From Heterodera schachtii (Eukaryota > Nematoda > Chromadorea > Rhabditida > Heteroderidae): a stretch of 64,000 bases of DNA. Shown piece by piece: positions 11,608-23,590 of this stretch. The stretch spans positions 899,947 to 963,946 of the forward strand of contig SIJG01000018.1 in assembly GCA_023374025.1 (NCBI GenBank). Direction: 5' to 3'. Both the position numbers and the translations under genes were made by a program. The stretch's first letter is position 1; every line of letters starts with the position of its first letter. Under the pieces are notes generated by a model. It searched no databases. It saw only the letters and a list, made by a program, of their open reading frames with translations, and had not been told where the DNA came from.

Positions 11608-12241
11608 CAATGCGTCCGTCGGATGGGCTCGTCCCTCCCTTCCCCGCTTTTGTTTGTCCCATTTGTCCATCCTGACATTAAACGATCGTTCGTATTTTTT
11701 CTCTGCGCCCATTTGAATTCCTTTCGTCTGTTTTTGCTCTCCTTTTCATGTTTTATGTCCGTTCTGCTGAGCTTTTCCCTGCTTCTTCTAATGGAGTTTG
11801 TTTCTTTGCTTCTGACTGTCTCTGCTCGTCTGTTTTGGTGAGAGATTTTTTTGATTGTTTCTGAGTGTGTTCCTCCATCCGTTTTGCTTTATGAATTCGA
11901 CCATTGTCGACCCTCCATTATTCACAGTCTGTCATCTCTTTTTTAAATATTTTTTGTCTGAATTATGGTACTGTCCAATTTCAAAGTGACATTTGTGGTC
12001 TATTTTTATTTATCGTTTGTTAAATGACTGCTTTTTACCGTATAAATTTGAGTGATTGTTGTTGGAAGGAAAGTGCAAGAAGTGTCCCCGGTGGAGTGAG
12101 GTCATCTCCCCTTAGATTCTTGCTAATTACTCGTGGAGAGTGCCGCCCCAAAATAAGCGGGTCATTTCCTCCAATTTGCGGGGCTGGGGAGGGCGAGAAT
12201 GTCCAGTGTCTTCTCGCCCTTCGGTCACAATCCGTCCCCCA
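11608..12241. other. Exportin-1 3' flank and spacer, no gene seen
   Basis: T-rich and pyrimidine-rich sequence follows the exportin-1 stop. The plus-strand open frame at 11623-11841 is low-complexity Leu/Phe/Ser and has no family features. The segment probably holds the exportin-1 3' UTR and the promoter of the small secreted-protein gene that starts at 12242. Confidence 0.5.
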
Positions 12242-12904
12242 ATGGCTTTCCTCGCTCTTCGTCCCCTTCTGCTGCTGTGCCTTTGCCTCTTCGCTTCCGT
12301 TGGCGTTCTGTTCGCCCAATTTCCCTTCCGCCACTTCAGTCCCGACCATCGCTCGCCTTTTGCGCTTGGCGTTGAGAATGGGTCGGTCGTGCTGCGCTTG
12401 CTCCGTTTGTTTCATTCCGTTCCGTTCTTCAGTCTGTCCTCCTTCCCTTTTGGCCACCGTTTTTCCCCTCCGTCCGTCCCCTCTTTTTCGGGTCCGTTTT
12501 TCCTTGTCCTTTTCCCTTCCCTTTGCCTTTTAGTGCCCTTTGGCTTTGCCTCCTCCGTTCGTCCCAACTTCGCTTCCTTTGCTTTTCGTCGTCCCTTTTT
12601 CCCCTCTTCCGTCGCCGCCCCTTTCCCTTCGCATTTCGTCGCCAATAATTTTCTGCGCGATTCTCTCTTCGATCGCGACAATTTCCAAGTGAATTACATT
12701 TATTAATTACCCCCCCCCCCCATTTTTGGCTTTTATTTTCCTAAAAAGGCACGTGGCTGCGGATGGGAGCCGAGCCAAGCGACTTGCGTCGATTTGCTGG
12801 GCATTTGTAAGGGCGGCTGTGCCGACTTTTCGCTTGGCGGTGCGCTGTTGCGCGACTGTCGCTGTGTGCCGTTGGGATACGGCGCTTTGCTAATGGGCGG
12901 ATGA
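12242..12904 (+). CDS. Small secreted cysteine-rich protein
   Basis: Exon 1 starts at 12242 with a textbook signal peptide: MAFLALRPLLLLCLCLFASV, then a likely cleavage near VLFA/Q. Exon 2 (12749-12904) encodes 51 residues with six cysteines ordered C-x9-C-x6-C-x3-C-x13-C-x-C. Landmarks are GCGWEPSQATC, GICKGGC and CRCVPLGYG. The intron is phase 0; several donors fit (12371, 12386 or 12389), so the exon 1 end is uncertain. The long minus-strand frames here are shadows of the C/T-rich intron. The product, about 95 residues, should be exported. Secreted Cys-rich peptides of plant-parasitic nematodes include effectors and antimicrobials, but no family is assigned here. Confidence 0.6.
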
Positions 12905-13318
12905 AGGAAAGGCAATTAATTGCCAACGAATGGCGATTATTGTTGACCAATCCGACAAATCCTCCTCATGTCATTGCGAGTGTTTATGTTCCAATGGCCC
13001 GTTGTAAAAGTGATAAAATACAAAAGGATTAACTAATGAATTGACTAATTAATTGATGAGTGCGTTGATTCATTCCCCCGGGCATTCCTTTCTTTCCATT
13101 TCGCATTCCCTTCATTCTCTTCCCAATTTCTTAGTGTTTTCCTCCGTTCGATCCGTTTCCTTCGCCGCTTTTCGTTCGTTTCTCCGTCGTCCTTCTGCAA
13201 ATTGTTCCATCACTTTCACTCATTTTTCAGGAATGGACCGAATTTTAGGAAGAGAAGCAGAAAAAATGTCATATGACTCAACTACGCTAATGTGATGATG
13301 TTTTTTTTCATTTTTAGA

Positions 13319-14066
13319 TTATTGATTACGGGTTTCGCTAATTACGGCGTTTTTTAACCCCACGTAATTACGGTTTTCCGTAATTGAAAGTAAAGTCCAG
13401 TACGTCCAGCCCTGCTTCCATTGCTTTTCCCCCTTCACATTACCTTTTGCCCTCCCAAAGACTCCTTTTCCCAGTTTTCCCAATGGCATTTCCGTTTGAA
13501 TGTACGCCCCCGCCGCATTCGGCACATTCTCGTCACCGTATCCGGGGGTTCTACCGTACCCCGGGAACATTCTTCCATACACAGGCTCATTGCTGTATCC
13601 TTCAAAAGATCTTTTCAAATTCCCTTTACAATATATAAATAATTTGATGCACGTTACCGTATATTCCGTTGGCATAAGGTCGAGGATTACTATACGCCCC
13701 ATTGTTGTACAGTTGCTGATTATCATATGCTATTTCACTAACTATCGGTGGAGTGCCGTGTGCGTTGCCGTATAACTGTTGATTACCGTATCCGGCGACT
13801 GTGCCGTAACCAAAAGGCGAAAAATTGGCGTCGTTTTGAACGGGATATTGTTGTCCGACAAAAGGTGGAGGGATTTGTAGAGAATTCTCTTTGGCGGAGC
13901 ACGGAACGCACAAAAACGAAGGGAATTGAGGGGAAATGGGAAAAGCATTGGCAATGGGCGGCGGATAAGGCGGAGAGAAAGCGGGCGAAGCAGCGGGGGA
14001 CGACGAATAGGGATCACTTTGAGAAGAGAGGGGCAGCAGCGGGAGGAGGACGAGCAGAAAGAGCAT
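13319..14066 (-). CDS. Secreted Pro/Tyr/Gly/Asn-rich protein
   Basis: The start at 14066 gives a signal peptide (MLFLLVLLPLLPLSSQS). A Pro/Ser-rich stretch follows, then many short Tyr-Gly/Asn words such as NQQLYGNAHG, NNGAYSNPRPYANG and GYGRTPGYGDEN. Exons 14066-13658 and 13623-13319 join in phase to 237 residues, across an intron of only 34 bp with canonical GT-AG ends. The last 20 residues are less typical, so the 3' end may be wrong. Tyr/Gly-rich secreted proteins in nematodes are often structural (cuticle, eggshell) or antimicrobial; I cannot choose. The neighbouring secreted gene lies on the other strand. Confidence 0.55.
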
Positions 14067-15568
14067 TTGGCACGGCGGAATGAATGGCCGGAGGGGCGAA
14101 GCGCACTTTAAAAGCACCGGCGGGGAAGCCGAATGGGAGGGAATTTGACGCGGAACGTTGACAAAGGGAATTATCTGTCGGATGGACGGACAAATGGGCG
14201 ACCAAAAAAGGAGACAAAAGCAAATGGTAGCTAAAATACCATAATAATCCAAAACTTTTTTGGTGCTAATCACTATGGCAACCAATCGCAATTCCCCGCC
14301 CCAAATTCCAATTTTGGCATCATTTCCCTTCTCTGCTGATGGCCTCCGTCGTTCCTCAAATTGCTGCGCCGTCGCTGCATTTGCCTTTCCAAGTTCTGCT
14401 CCATCTTCATGCTCACCTGACTCCGTTCGCCATAATTGGCCAAATTGGCTGTTTTCTGCTCAAGGTTGCCCACCATTCCCATTTAGTCCCTCGCCTTTAC
14501 CCCCCCCCCCCCATATTTCTCATTTTCCTTTCATTACGCCTCTCCTTCGTTGGTCAGTTCCGTCTTCTCTACCCGACTTATCGTGCCACTCTTCTCGCGT
14601 TGCATTTCGTTTCGGTGCTCGTCCAAATTGTGCGTCCTTTTCTCGGCTTTCATGGCAACTTAAAAGGCCGGGTTTGTTGTCCTAAAGCGACAATCGGAGC
14701 ATTTCACTCGCTGCTTTTCCTCGGCAGATCCCTTCTCTGTCCGGCTTTTGGATTCTGTCAGCCCTCCATCTGCCCTCTCTTCTCTTTCTTGGCCTTAACT
14801 CCGACATTCGTCCGCTCCCTTTGGAACAATTTTTCTTTTCCATCGATTGCGCCTTTTCTTCAGTCGAAGTTTTTATAAAAATTCGCTAATAAAGAACGAG
14901 AAAAAGAGCGATTTCAGCTGCTAATTGCGACAGTATTAATACGACGATTGGCCAACAAACAAATGGAAATGATCAGCAAAATGATGGCGGAAGAGACAAA
15001 GAAAGAGGGGACGAACGGATGAATGGATGATAAGGAAGAGTCAGAAATGGAGACAAGGACGAATTAAGGACAAACGAACTAAGGACGGAAAGGCAATCGC
15101 AAAATTAAGGACAAACGAATTAAGGACGGAAATACCATCGCAAAATGGAAGGACAAATGACCGAAATCGAACATTTAATAAACGATGACAAAGAGACAAA
15201 TGAATAAATAAAATGGCATTTGCTTAATGAAGCTTCCTTCACTTTACTTTGTCCAATCGCTTTGCCATTTTTCTCTTGCTTTTTGCAACTCTCTCCCCCA
15301 TTTTCCTTGGCCATCGTCCGTATTCTGTCCATCACCAGCACAGATGTGTTTGTTTGTCCGTGGCCAACTGACGGGGTTGGATCACTTTGATCATTCCCAG
15401 CAGTGGCCCCTCTCTTAGACGATGGCCCTCACTCTCCCCCTTCCCTCCCCTCTCTCCCTTCGATGATGGTCCCTTCCTTTCCCCTCCCCCCGATAAATCT
15501 TTTCTCTCTCATCGCCTGCCGGGTCATTCCTTCGTCCAATTCTTCCTCAACTCCCTTTTCCATTTCTC
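14067..15568. other. Spacer with low-complexity sequence; possible minor exons
   Basis: Mostly C/T-rich plus strand with a C run near 14500. Minus-strand frames at 14273-14482 (Arg/Gln-rich, coiled-coil-like) and about 14550-14670 look weakly coding, but no junction keeps phase between them. A 42-bp unit with an AAGGACAAACGAA core is duplicated at 15062-15145. I do not assign a gene. Confidence 0.35.
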
Positions 15569-17438
15569 ATGAGTTTTCGCTTAAATCGCCGCCGCTCTTC
15601 GGGCACCGGAAGCAATTTGCTCTCCCGCCGGTGCAGCATGTCACAGCGCGACTTTGAACAGTTGGCAAAGGTCAGCAGGGCAAAATGCCCGGGGGCGAAT
15701 TCGTTGTGTTTTTGGCAGAGGCGACAACGTCTGTCCGATTGGCTTCTCCTTCCGCTTGCGCTGTTCTCCCCTCCGCTTGTTCTTTTCCTCCATTCCCATT
15801 TGACCGTGCCTTTTCATCGTCAGGTGCCCTCTCCTCCTCCGTTTATCTCTCATTTCCCCCTTTTTTTGTCCATTTAGACCCTTTTTGAACATTTTTTGGC
15901 CCAAATTTGCTCCCCCGTCCCTCCAATTGTCGTCATTTTAATCTCACAAATCCAATTGTTCTTTCTTTGGTTTCTTCCGTCGAAAGATGTCCAAGTGAAT
16001 ACCGAAGAAGGTCATCCGATGCTCAAACATTAAGCAAACAATTCACAACCGTTGCTTTTGCAGGTGAATCCTTCAGCACGCGCTTCACCTGTTTCGAGTC
16101 TTCCCTTCTCATTTGTTTGTTCTATTTTCTTGGCGTTTTACTCGGCTTTTTCCCAGGCAATTTGGTCTGTTTTTTTAAAATTTGAACTCGGTTGGTTTGT
16201 TTGGGGCGGCTTTTTGCCAATTTGGACCTTTCGGCAGATATTCGCCCATTGGGTCGGTCTGATGTTCTGGCTAAGTCTGCTCTCACTGTTCGTCCCCCTT
16301 CTGCTGCTTCTGCTCCCTCCCCGCCTCTCCTCGTCCGTCTCCCCGCCTTCCCCCGCCGGCGACGACTTTTCCGTCTCTGCCGCCCTTTCTGTCTCTTCCG
16401 AAGCCCTTCCGCCGGGCTCTCCCGCCCCATCTCTCATCTCCCAACTTTTCTACGGAGTCCATCTTCAGCCCGTTCTGCTGAACGTGGACCTCAAGGCGTT
16501 CCTCACCGTCCGCGTGTCCCTTTCCCTTTGGGCGCTGTTTCTCATTTCCGCCCAATTCGTCCACCACCAATTCGTGCTGACTCTCTCCGTGCCCACTTTC
16601 TCTCCCTCTCTTCTCACCACCTCCGCCCTTCAGTTTTTCTATATCTTTCGTCGCCAATGGTTCGAACATTTGCTAATCGATGGTTCGGACAACAAAAACG
16701 ACAGGGCCGGCTTTTACCGCCTTTTTTCCGTGTTGGTTTTTCTGCCCACCCTTTATTTGGTCCCAATTAGCATCGGAACACTTTCAACGGTAAGCCGATC
16801 GATTAAACATTTTGATTGAGTTGGGTTATTACTCTTTTTAAGGATGTTTCGCAACGGCCGACAATAATTTACGTGGGACTCTTTCTGATCGGTCTTTTCT
16901 TCCAATGTCTTAACACGGCGATTGACTTGCAAAGGCACAAATTCCGAAGCTCAAACGGCGACATGAAAATTGGCGGGAAAGATCCCTTTTATATTTGCAC
17001 ACGTTTCCGTAAGAAAAGCGGCGAAAGCGCAGTTTCACTGCTTTTGGGTAAGTTGACCAAGGGGAAACTTCCAAAAGCGCTAATAGTCAAATTTAATTTC
17101 GAATGTTTCGCTTAATTAACGGGGGAGGGGACAAATGCGGGAACATTTATTGCGTTTTGCCAAATGCGAGCAGTGAGTGAGTGATTAATTGCGTTGCCTT
17201 CGAAGGCAGCGGCTACTGGGCGATGGCCAGGCACCCCAACTACACGGCCGAGTGGCTGTCTTTCCTCGCGTGGACTTTGCCATGGACACGGCCAATGGCA
17301 TTCCTCCCTTTGGCCTTTCTGCTGGCACTTTTTTGGGTCCGAATCAAAAGGGACGAATTGCGCTGCTTCGCTTTGTACGGCCAATTGTGGGCTCAGCACT
17401 GCGCCCGCGTCCCTTTCATTCTCTTCCCCGGCTTTTAA
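15569..17438 (+). CDS. ERG4/ERG24-type sterol reductase (lamin B receptor-like)
   Basis: Multi-pass ER or inner-nuclear-membrane protein of the C14-sterol reductase, DHCR7 and lamin B receptor family, which reduces sterol ring double bonds with NADPH. Five exons join in phase to 511 residues: 15569-15823, 15878-15994, 16064-16789, 16843-17047 and 17206-17438. Family marks are FYGVHLQPVL, a DLQRHKFR block, and the C-terminal signature YWAMARHPNYTAEWLS followed by RVPFILFPG. There are about eight to nine hydrophobic helices. The N-terminus is short, basic and Ser/Arg-rich, without the Tudor domain of vertebrate lamin B receptor. A long Leu/Ser/Pro insertion sits at about 16290-16440. Whether it is a catalyst or an LBR-like anchor cannot be told from sequence. 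It converges on the gene at 17648-18125. Confidence 0.85.
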
Positions 17439-17647
17439 TCGTCGCAAATCCAAAAATTGTGAATTTATTGCTTCAAATATTTGTATAAAGCAGAGAAAAT
17501 ATTTCATGAGAATTGTACAAAATATTATGACTAACCAAACTTTGGACTATGAGATCGTTTTGCTAATTGTCTGAGTCACAAATCAGTGAATTGGCCAATA
17601 ATTCACCCATTTTTACGTACTCCTTGGCCTTAAGCTTCACCGGTTTT

Positions 17648-18125
17648 TCAAATTGTGGGGCCATTTTCGTTCACTGAGACGCATTCCATGAAGAATTGGT
17701 GCAGGAGAGAGTCTTCGTAAGTGGGGGGAGGCGAATTGCCCGTCGGGGGGCTTTGACGATAAAACGGCGGGGGGACGGCGGACGGTTCGGGCGGCGGAGG
17801 TTCGCCCCGCGCTTCCTTCGCCGCAATGGCTCTCTTGCGGACGTCCCTTGCTTCTGCAATTCGTTCAAATGCCTTTCCGCCACCATTCCTTTACAATACT
17901 TTGAATGGCTTTGAAATTGCGCTCGCGGAGTCGTGCCGTTAGCCTTTGGATGATCCGTCGGGTTCGTCTGATTTCGATCACTTTGTCCAGCTCCCATTGC
18001 TTACATTTGTTGATTCCGATCAGCATGGCCACGACCATTCCGACGCAAAAAGCGATCGTCGGAAGAATTATTTGGGTGACAACAGCCGAAGACGGCGTAA
18101 AAAACTTTTCGTCAGTTCGAAGCAT
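17648..18125 (-). CDS. Small single-pass membrane protein with PPxY motif
   Basis: Two exons (18125-17900 and 17853-17648; 46-bp phase-1 intron) give 143 residues. After a short N-terminus comes one transmembrane helix (ILPTIAFCVGMVVAMLIG), then a basic helical stretch (WELDKVIEIRRTRRIIQRL...). A Pro-rich tail ends in SPPPTYEDS. PPTY is a PPxY motif, the established ligand for WW domains, for example of NEDD4-type ubiquitin ligases. Residue order suggests a type II or III membrane adaptor. I do not recognise the family. It ends 209 bp from the convergent sterol reductase gene. Confidence 0.6.
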
Positions 18126-18388
18126 TTCAGAATCAACTTATTAACGCACAAGTGCTTAATGTGAGTAAAAAGAAAAGAAAGAAAATAAACACAAAAAGGA
18201 AATTAATTTGGGGACATTTTCCGGGCACAGGTGATGAGATATTTGTTGATAAATTGAATTGCCAAATGATTGGCATTGTGAATTTATTGTTTGTTCCCAA
18301 TGCCACACTTCTCCTCGCCCCCTTTTTCATGTTTTCCTTTTTTCTTACTTTTCCATCACTTTCCCCATTAAAGAAAAGCTTCTCTTCT

Positions 18389-21300
18389 ATGGCTTCTCCT
18401 TTTTCGAATGCGATTGTTGGTGGCGACAATGTTTTTGAGATTAATGACTTTACTGTGGTCACCGAATTTGAGGTTCTCACTCTCACATTGGAAAACGCCA
18501 TTCAAGAAATGAAGACAGAAGCGGAATTGCAGGGCATTGAGGTGTGGCAATGTTTTTATTTGATTGTCCCAAAACGATAATTTTCTCCAGCAGAATGAAA
18601 ACTCTTCGAAAAAAGGGATTTTGTCCAGGAAATTCGCCTTCCAAAACTACGAACTCCAAATTGATTATTATAGACAGAGTGACAACAGTTCAGTTGGTTT
18701 ATTTCGCACTGATTGAGTTAAATTGAGTGGCGTCAATTTAGACATGGCAAAAGTGGCGGAAGATTTTGCGGAAAAGCATTCCTACCTCAACGAGTCGGCC
18801 TTGGCCCTGAATAATTCCAACTTCGATTTCTTCGAAGAAATGGTCGTTTCAAAACAGGTATCTTTTGAAATTTGACTGATCAGTTGCCTGGGTTTTTGTT
18901 TTTCAGTACGGCATTCTGTCAGACTTCTTTTTGCTTTATACAATTGGCCCTAACAATTTTATGACGGAGAGTACGATGAATATTATCCAATCGGTCGTCA
19001 ATTTAGCTTCACTAAACACCGATTGGTGCGTTTTCAATTTCTCTTTTCACTTCCTTTTATATATTTTTAGTGATTTCCCAATTTTGTTTCAATTTGCGCG
19101 GGGCGCGTCAGTCGGAGTTCTCCAAAACCGCAATTTTATGACAAATTTCGAAGGGGCGGTGCTCAACAATTGCCTACCAAGTCAAAAATATTTGGACGGA
19201 GTCATAAAAATGTTCAAAGAAAAAATCGTACGTTTTGCTGCGATTCCCTCAAATAAATTATTTTTTAAAGAATGCCCTTTTTGGAATCGACGAACGAATC
19301 AAGACTTCGCTTCAACACGATTTTCACACCAAATTGGGCCCATCCTCTGAAAATCGTTCGACTTCCGCGGGAAGTTCGTCGTCCGAACTCCGTCGGCAAC
19401 GCAATGCTTCGTCAGGGTGCCGTTGCCCCCACAAATACCCTTTCCAACCGATTGGCCTTTCGTTGGTTCAGCGGCTCACAATGGCCGCTGTTTGGATTGA
19501 CATTGACCAACATTTACTGGTCGAGACGGAGAATTTCACGAACATCGACCCGGAAAGCGCCCAGCGGTGGAAATGTTCGGTGCAATTTGACGACGAATTC
19601 AGTTTTGAACAGAGTGAGTGTCCAATTGGAACTACGAGAATATTACCCGGGTGGGAATTCCAAACAAAAAAGGAAAAGATTAAAAGTTCCCCAATTGTTA
19701 TTTTATGGCAAATCAGTTTTTAAAATATTCTTAGGATTCCCCTCCAAAATGTCTGAATTCAGCTTATCTCTTCACCCGTCTCTTTGAATTGGCCGAGGAA
19801 GAGTTCGCCGAGTGTTCCGTCCGGTCTCAGCTTCTCCCCTCTTCCGACTCTTCGTCGTCCCTCGGCACAACCGCCCTCGGCCCTCTCATTAGCAAACCGA
19901 TGGTCCGCAACATAAATTTCGTTGAGGAGTCACCATTAAATTCCGAAGTAAGGAAAACCCAAAAATATAGGAATCATTTTCAATTTCACAAAATTTTTGC
20001 CCTTCCGTGGGGAAGGGTATTTCGAATTTAGCAAGGGGTCAAACTTTTAAGCCACAATTCTTTGACCCTTTTGTCCGCGTAAGGACGAGAACGAATCCTT
20101 ATAAAATTGTTTTTAGAGTGATTTGTCCGATTGTGTCAGTTTCATCCTAAAAGAAAGTCGCAATGACAACGAGGGACCAAAGACCGAGGAACAATTCACT
20201 GGAGCACAGCAACGAATGTTTGTGCGTTTTTCGTCGTTTTTCCGCTTGTGCCGTTCACATTCATTTAATTCAGCAAAAGTTTTCCAATTTGAAGTCGGTC
20301 CCTTCCAATTCCTTCGTCCGACGACTCGCCGTTTGCTTAGTCGAGAAAATAGACGGAAATTTTGTCGATTTTTGTCGTTTATGGACCAAATTTCTACAAA
20401 TTTTGCGTCATCATTGGGAGTACAATTTGAACTTGCCAAAGTCAGTCTCGCCGATTTCTCCTTTATTTACTTTGCTTTTGAGTTGTCAGTTTTGGCACTG
20501 ATGAAAGGCCTCAATTGTCATGCTGTCTCCTGCACCAAAAACTCCAAATGATTAATTATTGCATTTCGGTGAAGAAACGAAAGCACAAAGAAATGGAAGC
20601 GAACGAAACGGAGAATTTGGGCGGAAGTGTCAAAGATTTGCCAGCAAATCGAAACACTGCGGGTAAATTCGGTGAGATTAGTGGGAAAACCGACCGAAGA
20701 CAGACCGATTTTTAATTGCATATTTTAAATTGGGAGTGAATTTACATTATCATTTTGGTTCGTTGAAATTACTCTCTTAAGACGACGAGTTTTTCGATGC
20801 GATTGAATCATTCGATCAATTTGACGTCGCCACTTCGTCGGAGTGCCCTCGGGGGAGAAGCCATGCGCTCGATTCGAATAAATGTTTAAAGAGAAACCCA
20901 AACCAACGAATTTTTGTTCCTTTTACTCAGGTGGCCATTAATTGTAAGTAAATTCGCTGAATATTACCGCAAAAGCCCTTTAGGAGGAGGGCCCAATGAC
21001 GGAAGACCAAATTGAGCAGAGAGAGTCCTTTCTGTGCAATTTGGAGGACGCCAATTTGAGGACGAAGGCGCAGTCCGAGCTGTTGTTGTCCGACATGCAA
21101 GCATTCAAAGTAAGCCGAGTTTTTGTCTAAGTTTTTGGTTTTGTTTAAGGCCGCAAATCCGGGCTGTGAATTGGTGGATTTTTTGAGATGGCATTCGCCA
21201 AGGGATCTGACGGAAGGTGAGGGGGAGGGGAGGAGGGGATATTTGACAATGACGGATCAGACCGTTTAAGAAGGCGAACTCTCTGATCGGATGAAAATTG

Positions 21301-22568
21301 CTGGGAATTTTTGGCAAGAGACTTGGGACTCGGCCCGTGCCATTCCCGCGACGCAGCAGCAACGCCTCTTCAACGAGACGCGAGAAGTTGAGCAAGTACA
21401 GACAAACATTTGAAGGGTTTCGCACCCAATCGAATTACTTTTTAGATTCTTCAATATTTCGCGAACATTTGTATCAAAGAACTCGTTGAACTTCTCCTTC
21501 CAATTGTCTCTGTGCATATGGCCGAGATTTTACTCACAAATGGTACAATTTTACTCGTAAAGAACCGAAATAACATATTTTAGCAGTTTTTCGCTAAAAA
21601 ATAACCATTTATGCATTTCCCCAAATTTAGCCGCCGAATGTTGGGATTTGGTTGAACCGAAATTTGAAAAACTGTTTAACGACCTTAATGTGGCAACCAA
21701 AACCGGTGATATGGACGCGTATTTTGTATGTTAAATTAAATGGTTATTCACTATACTATTTAAGGGTTCTTATCAAACCCTCTCTTTAATTGAAAAAATA
21801 AATGCTAATTACCAGGATGTTAGCCACTCATTGCACACGGTCGAGGAAATTCTTATCAAATATTCGACCATCATCAATTTGATATTGGGACAGGTAAGGC
21901 AAGGAGTAAATAATGAAATTTTATATGCGTACCTTAAAAACAGTGTAAAGTTCAAGTCTCCCAACAGCTATCAAAAGTTATGCAATTTATGAAATCGGAT
22001 GGAATTAATTCGGGGGAGGGCGAGCTTAAATGTTTTTGTTATTAATTCAATAATGGACTTCAAAAATGTGCACCAATTCAATTCGCATTTAAGCACAATT
22101 TTAAGGCCCATTCTGCGGATTTGCTCAAACACATCGAACTTAATGTGCTGAAAAAGTTTGTCGCTAATCTGTGCCATCCATCGAATGTTTTGTTGGACGA
22201 ATTGTCTCCTCCAAATGTCCAATTTTCTTGCGAAATCCCCGATGCTCCGTACGGTCCCATTTTTGGTGTGTTGCGCAATTTCTTTATGACGGATGAAGAC
22301 GATAAACGTGCGGAAGAAGAGAAGGAATGGCCGAAGCCGACGCGGTGTTTCTGATTCTCAGATGGTTTAACTGACTCGCTTTTAGAAAGCAAATGATTCT
22401 GCGCAGTTTCCTGCCCCATCCCGGGAGCGGGTCGAGAGCAATGCCCCAGCGAATGTTCGACTATTTCAATTAACATTTGAAATTCAGTTTTCTTTCAGGT
22501 ACGTGTCTTATCGCGAGGGCGAATTCGTCTTTTGCGGGTCCTTCACATCAGACATTACATTTATTTGA
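18389..22568 (+). CDS. rbg-1: Rab3 GTPase-activating protein catalytic subunit
   Basis: Homologue of RAB3GAP1, which with its non-catalytic partner stimulates GTP hydrolysis by Rab3 and acts as exchange factor for Rab18. About 20 exons run from MASPFSNAIVGGDNVFEIND to the stop at 22568. Conserved blocks are VEESPLN, then SCCLLHQKLQMINYCI, DDEFFDAIESFD, NPGCELVDFLRWHSPRDL, FWQETWDSARAIPA, and the C-terminal PQRM then GSFTSDITF that ends the family. Most junctions from 18907 onward keep phase, with introns mostly under 100 bp. The second junction (about 18660-18745) is uncertain: an intron is needed to remove an in-frame stop near 18714, and two donors fit. Length is near the human protein. Confidence 0.93.
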
Positions 22569-23190
22569 TGTATGCTGTACATTTCCATATTTTATTAAAA
22601 AGTATATAAAATTATACAATAAACGATTAGGGAACCAAAAGAATTTTTAATCAAACATCAATTAATGGTAAATAAGCTCTTGCCCCGGCTAAGTTCGTCT
22701 CGGATTATTGTCTTTGTGTTATTACTACTGAATGTGTATTAATTTTGCAACAGTAAATGAATGCATTATTTCTTAGGGATTAATTCCGGTGGATTAGTGC
22801 CGTTTTTCTCTCCCTTCTCTCAATCGATCCCTTTCCTTTCCTTCGTTCTATGATGACGAATGGTTCGCCTAAGCACTTGGCCCAATCTTTGGAAAAGGCG
22901 GGCCAAACATTAAACCCATTGGGAGGGCGTGGAGCGATCGATCCCTCCCCTTTCCAATCGTTCGTTCAATCACTTTCTCCTCCCACTCATTTGTCAATAT
23001 CCACTGAGCCGTCCTCATTCCCTTCCCCGCTTTTCGTCGTGTGGTCATTTGGTGGCCATTCACCAAATTCCCAACGGCCAATGCTTTAGAATTGTCAACA
23101 ATTCAGCGATCACTTTAATCCGGAATGGCAGCCTTTCAATCCGTGTGTTTTTTCTGCTTCTATTTTCTCACTGCGCCGTCTGTTTAGGAG
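22569..23190. other. Spacer between rbg-1 and a small membrane-protein gene
   Basis: AT-rich rbg-1 3' flank to about 22840, then C/T-rich sequence. A short frame at about 23125-23187 encodes a hydrophobic peptide (MAAFQSVCFFCFYF...) that ends just before the next gene. It may be an upstream ORF or an unspliced leader. Confidence 0.4.
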
Positions 23191-23196
23191 TTGATA

Positions 23197-23466
23197 ATGA
23201 ACAGAAGGGAAATGGACGCGGCACTGCTGACAATCACCATCGCATCACTTGCTGTGGCACTGATTGCCCTCGCTATTATCATTTGCTGGACCCGACTCCG
23301 TCGCCTAAGAAAGAGGCGCCACAAAGGGAAAGCCAAAAACAGCCAATGCCAAAGGAATGTGCCAGAGACGACTGAGCTTGAATGGATCGATGCCGCAAAT
23401 TCTGATTTGATCTCATCCACCATCAAAGTGAATTCGTTGAACAATCCATCACATCCCAACGATTAA
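23197..23466 (+). CDS. Small single-pass membrane protein, unknown
   Basis: A continuous 89-residue frame: seven residues, then a strong hydrophobic helix (LLTITIASLAVALIALAIII), then a Trp/Arg/Lys-rich stop-transfer segment and a polar tail ending in NNPSHPND. A splice acceptor (TTTAG) lies just upstream at about 23183-23187, so an upstream non-coding or short exon, or a trans-spliced leader, is possible. The topology suggests N-terminus out, tail in the cytosol. No family recognised. Confidence 0.45.
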   Translation: MNRREMDAALLTITIASLAVALIALAIIICWTRLRRLRKRRHKGKAKNSQCQRNVPETTELEWIDAANSDLISSTIKVNSLNNPSHPND

Positions 23467-23590
23467 ACTCATAAAATAACGTTGCCGTTGTCTCAACAAT
23501 AACAAATTTATGACCCAATACGATTAACAAGATTTGATCGTCCATGGCCTTCTCCAAAAATTAGGGAATTGTCCGGTCAATCAGTCCCCC

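Noticed and set aside
12412..12681. Lys/Arg/Glu-rich minus-strand open frame
   Set aside because: It is the complement of a C/T-rich intron of the secreted Cys-rich gene; composition alone keeps it open.
14339..14878. 179-residue plus-strand frame rich in Leu/Phe/Pro
   Set aside because: Low complexity from pyrimidine-rich DNA, no domain or splice support.
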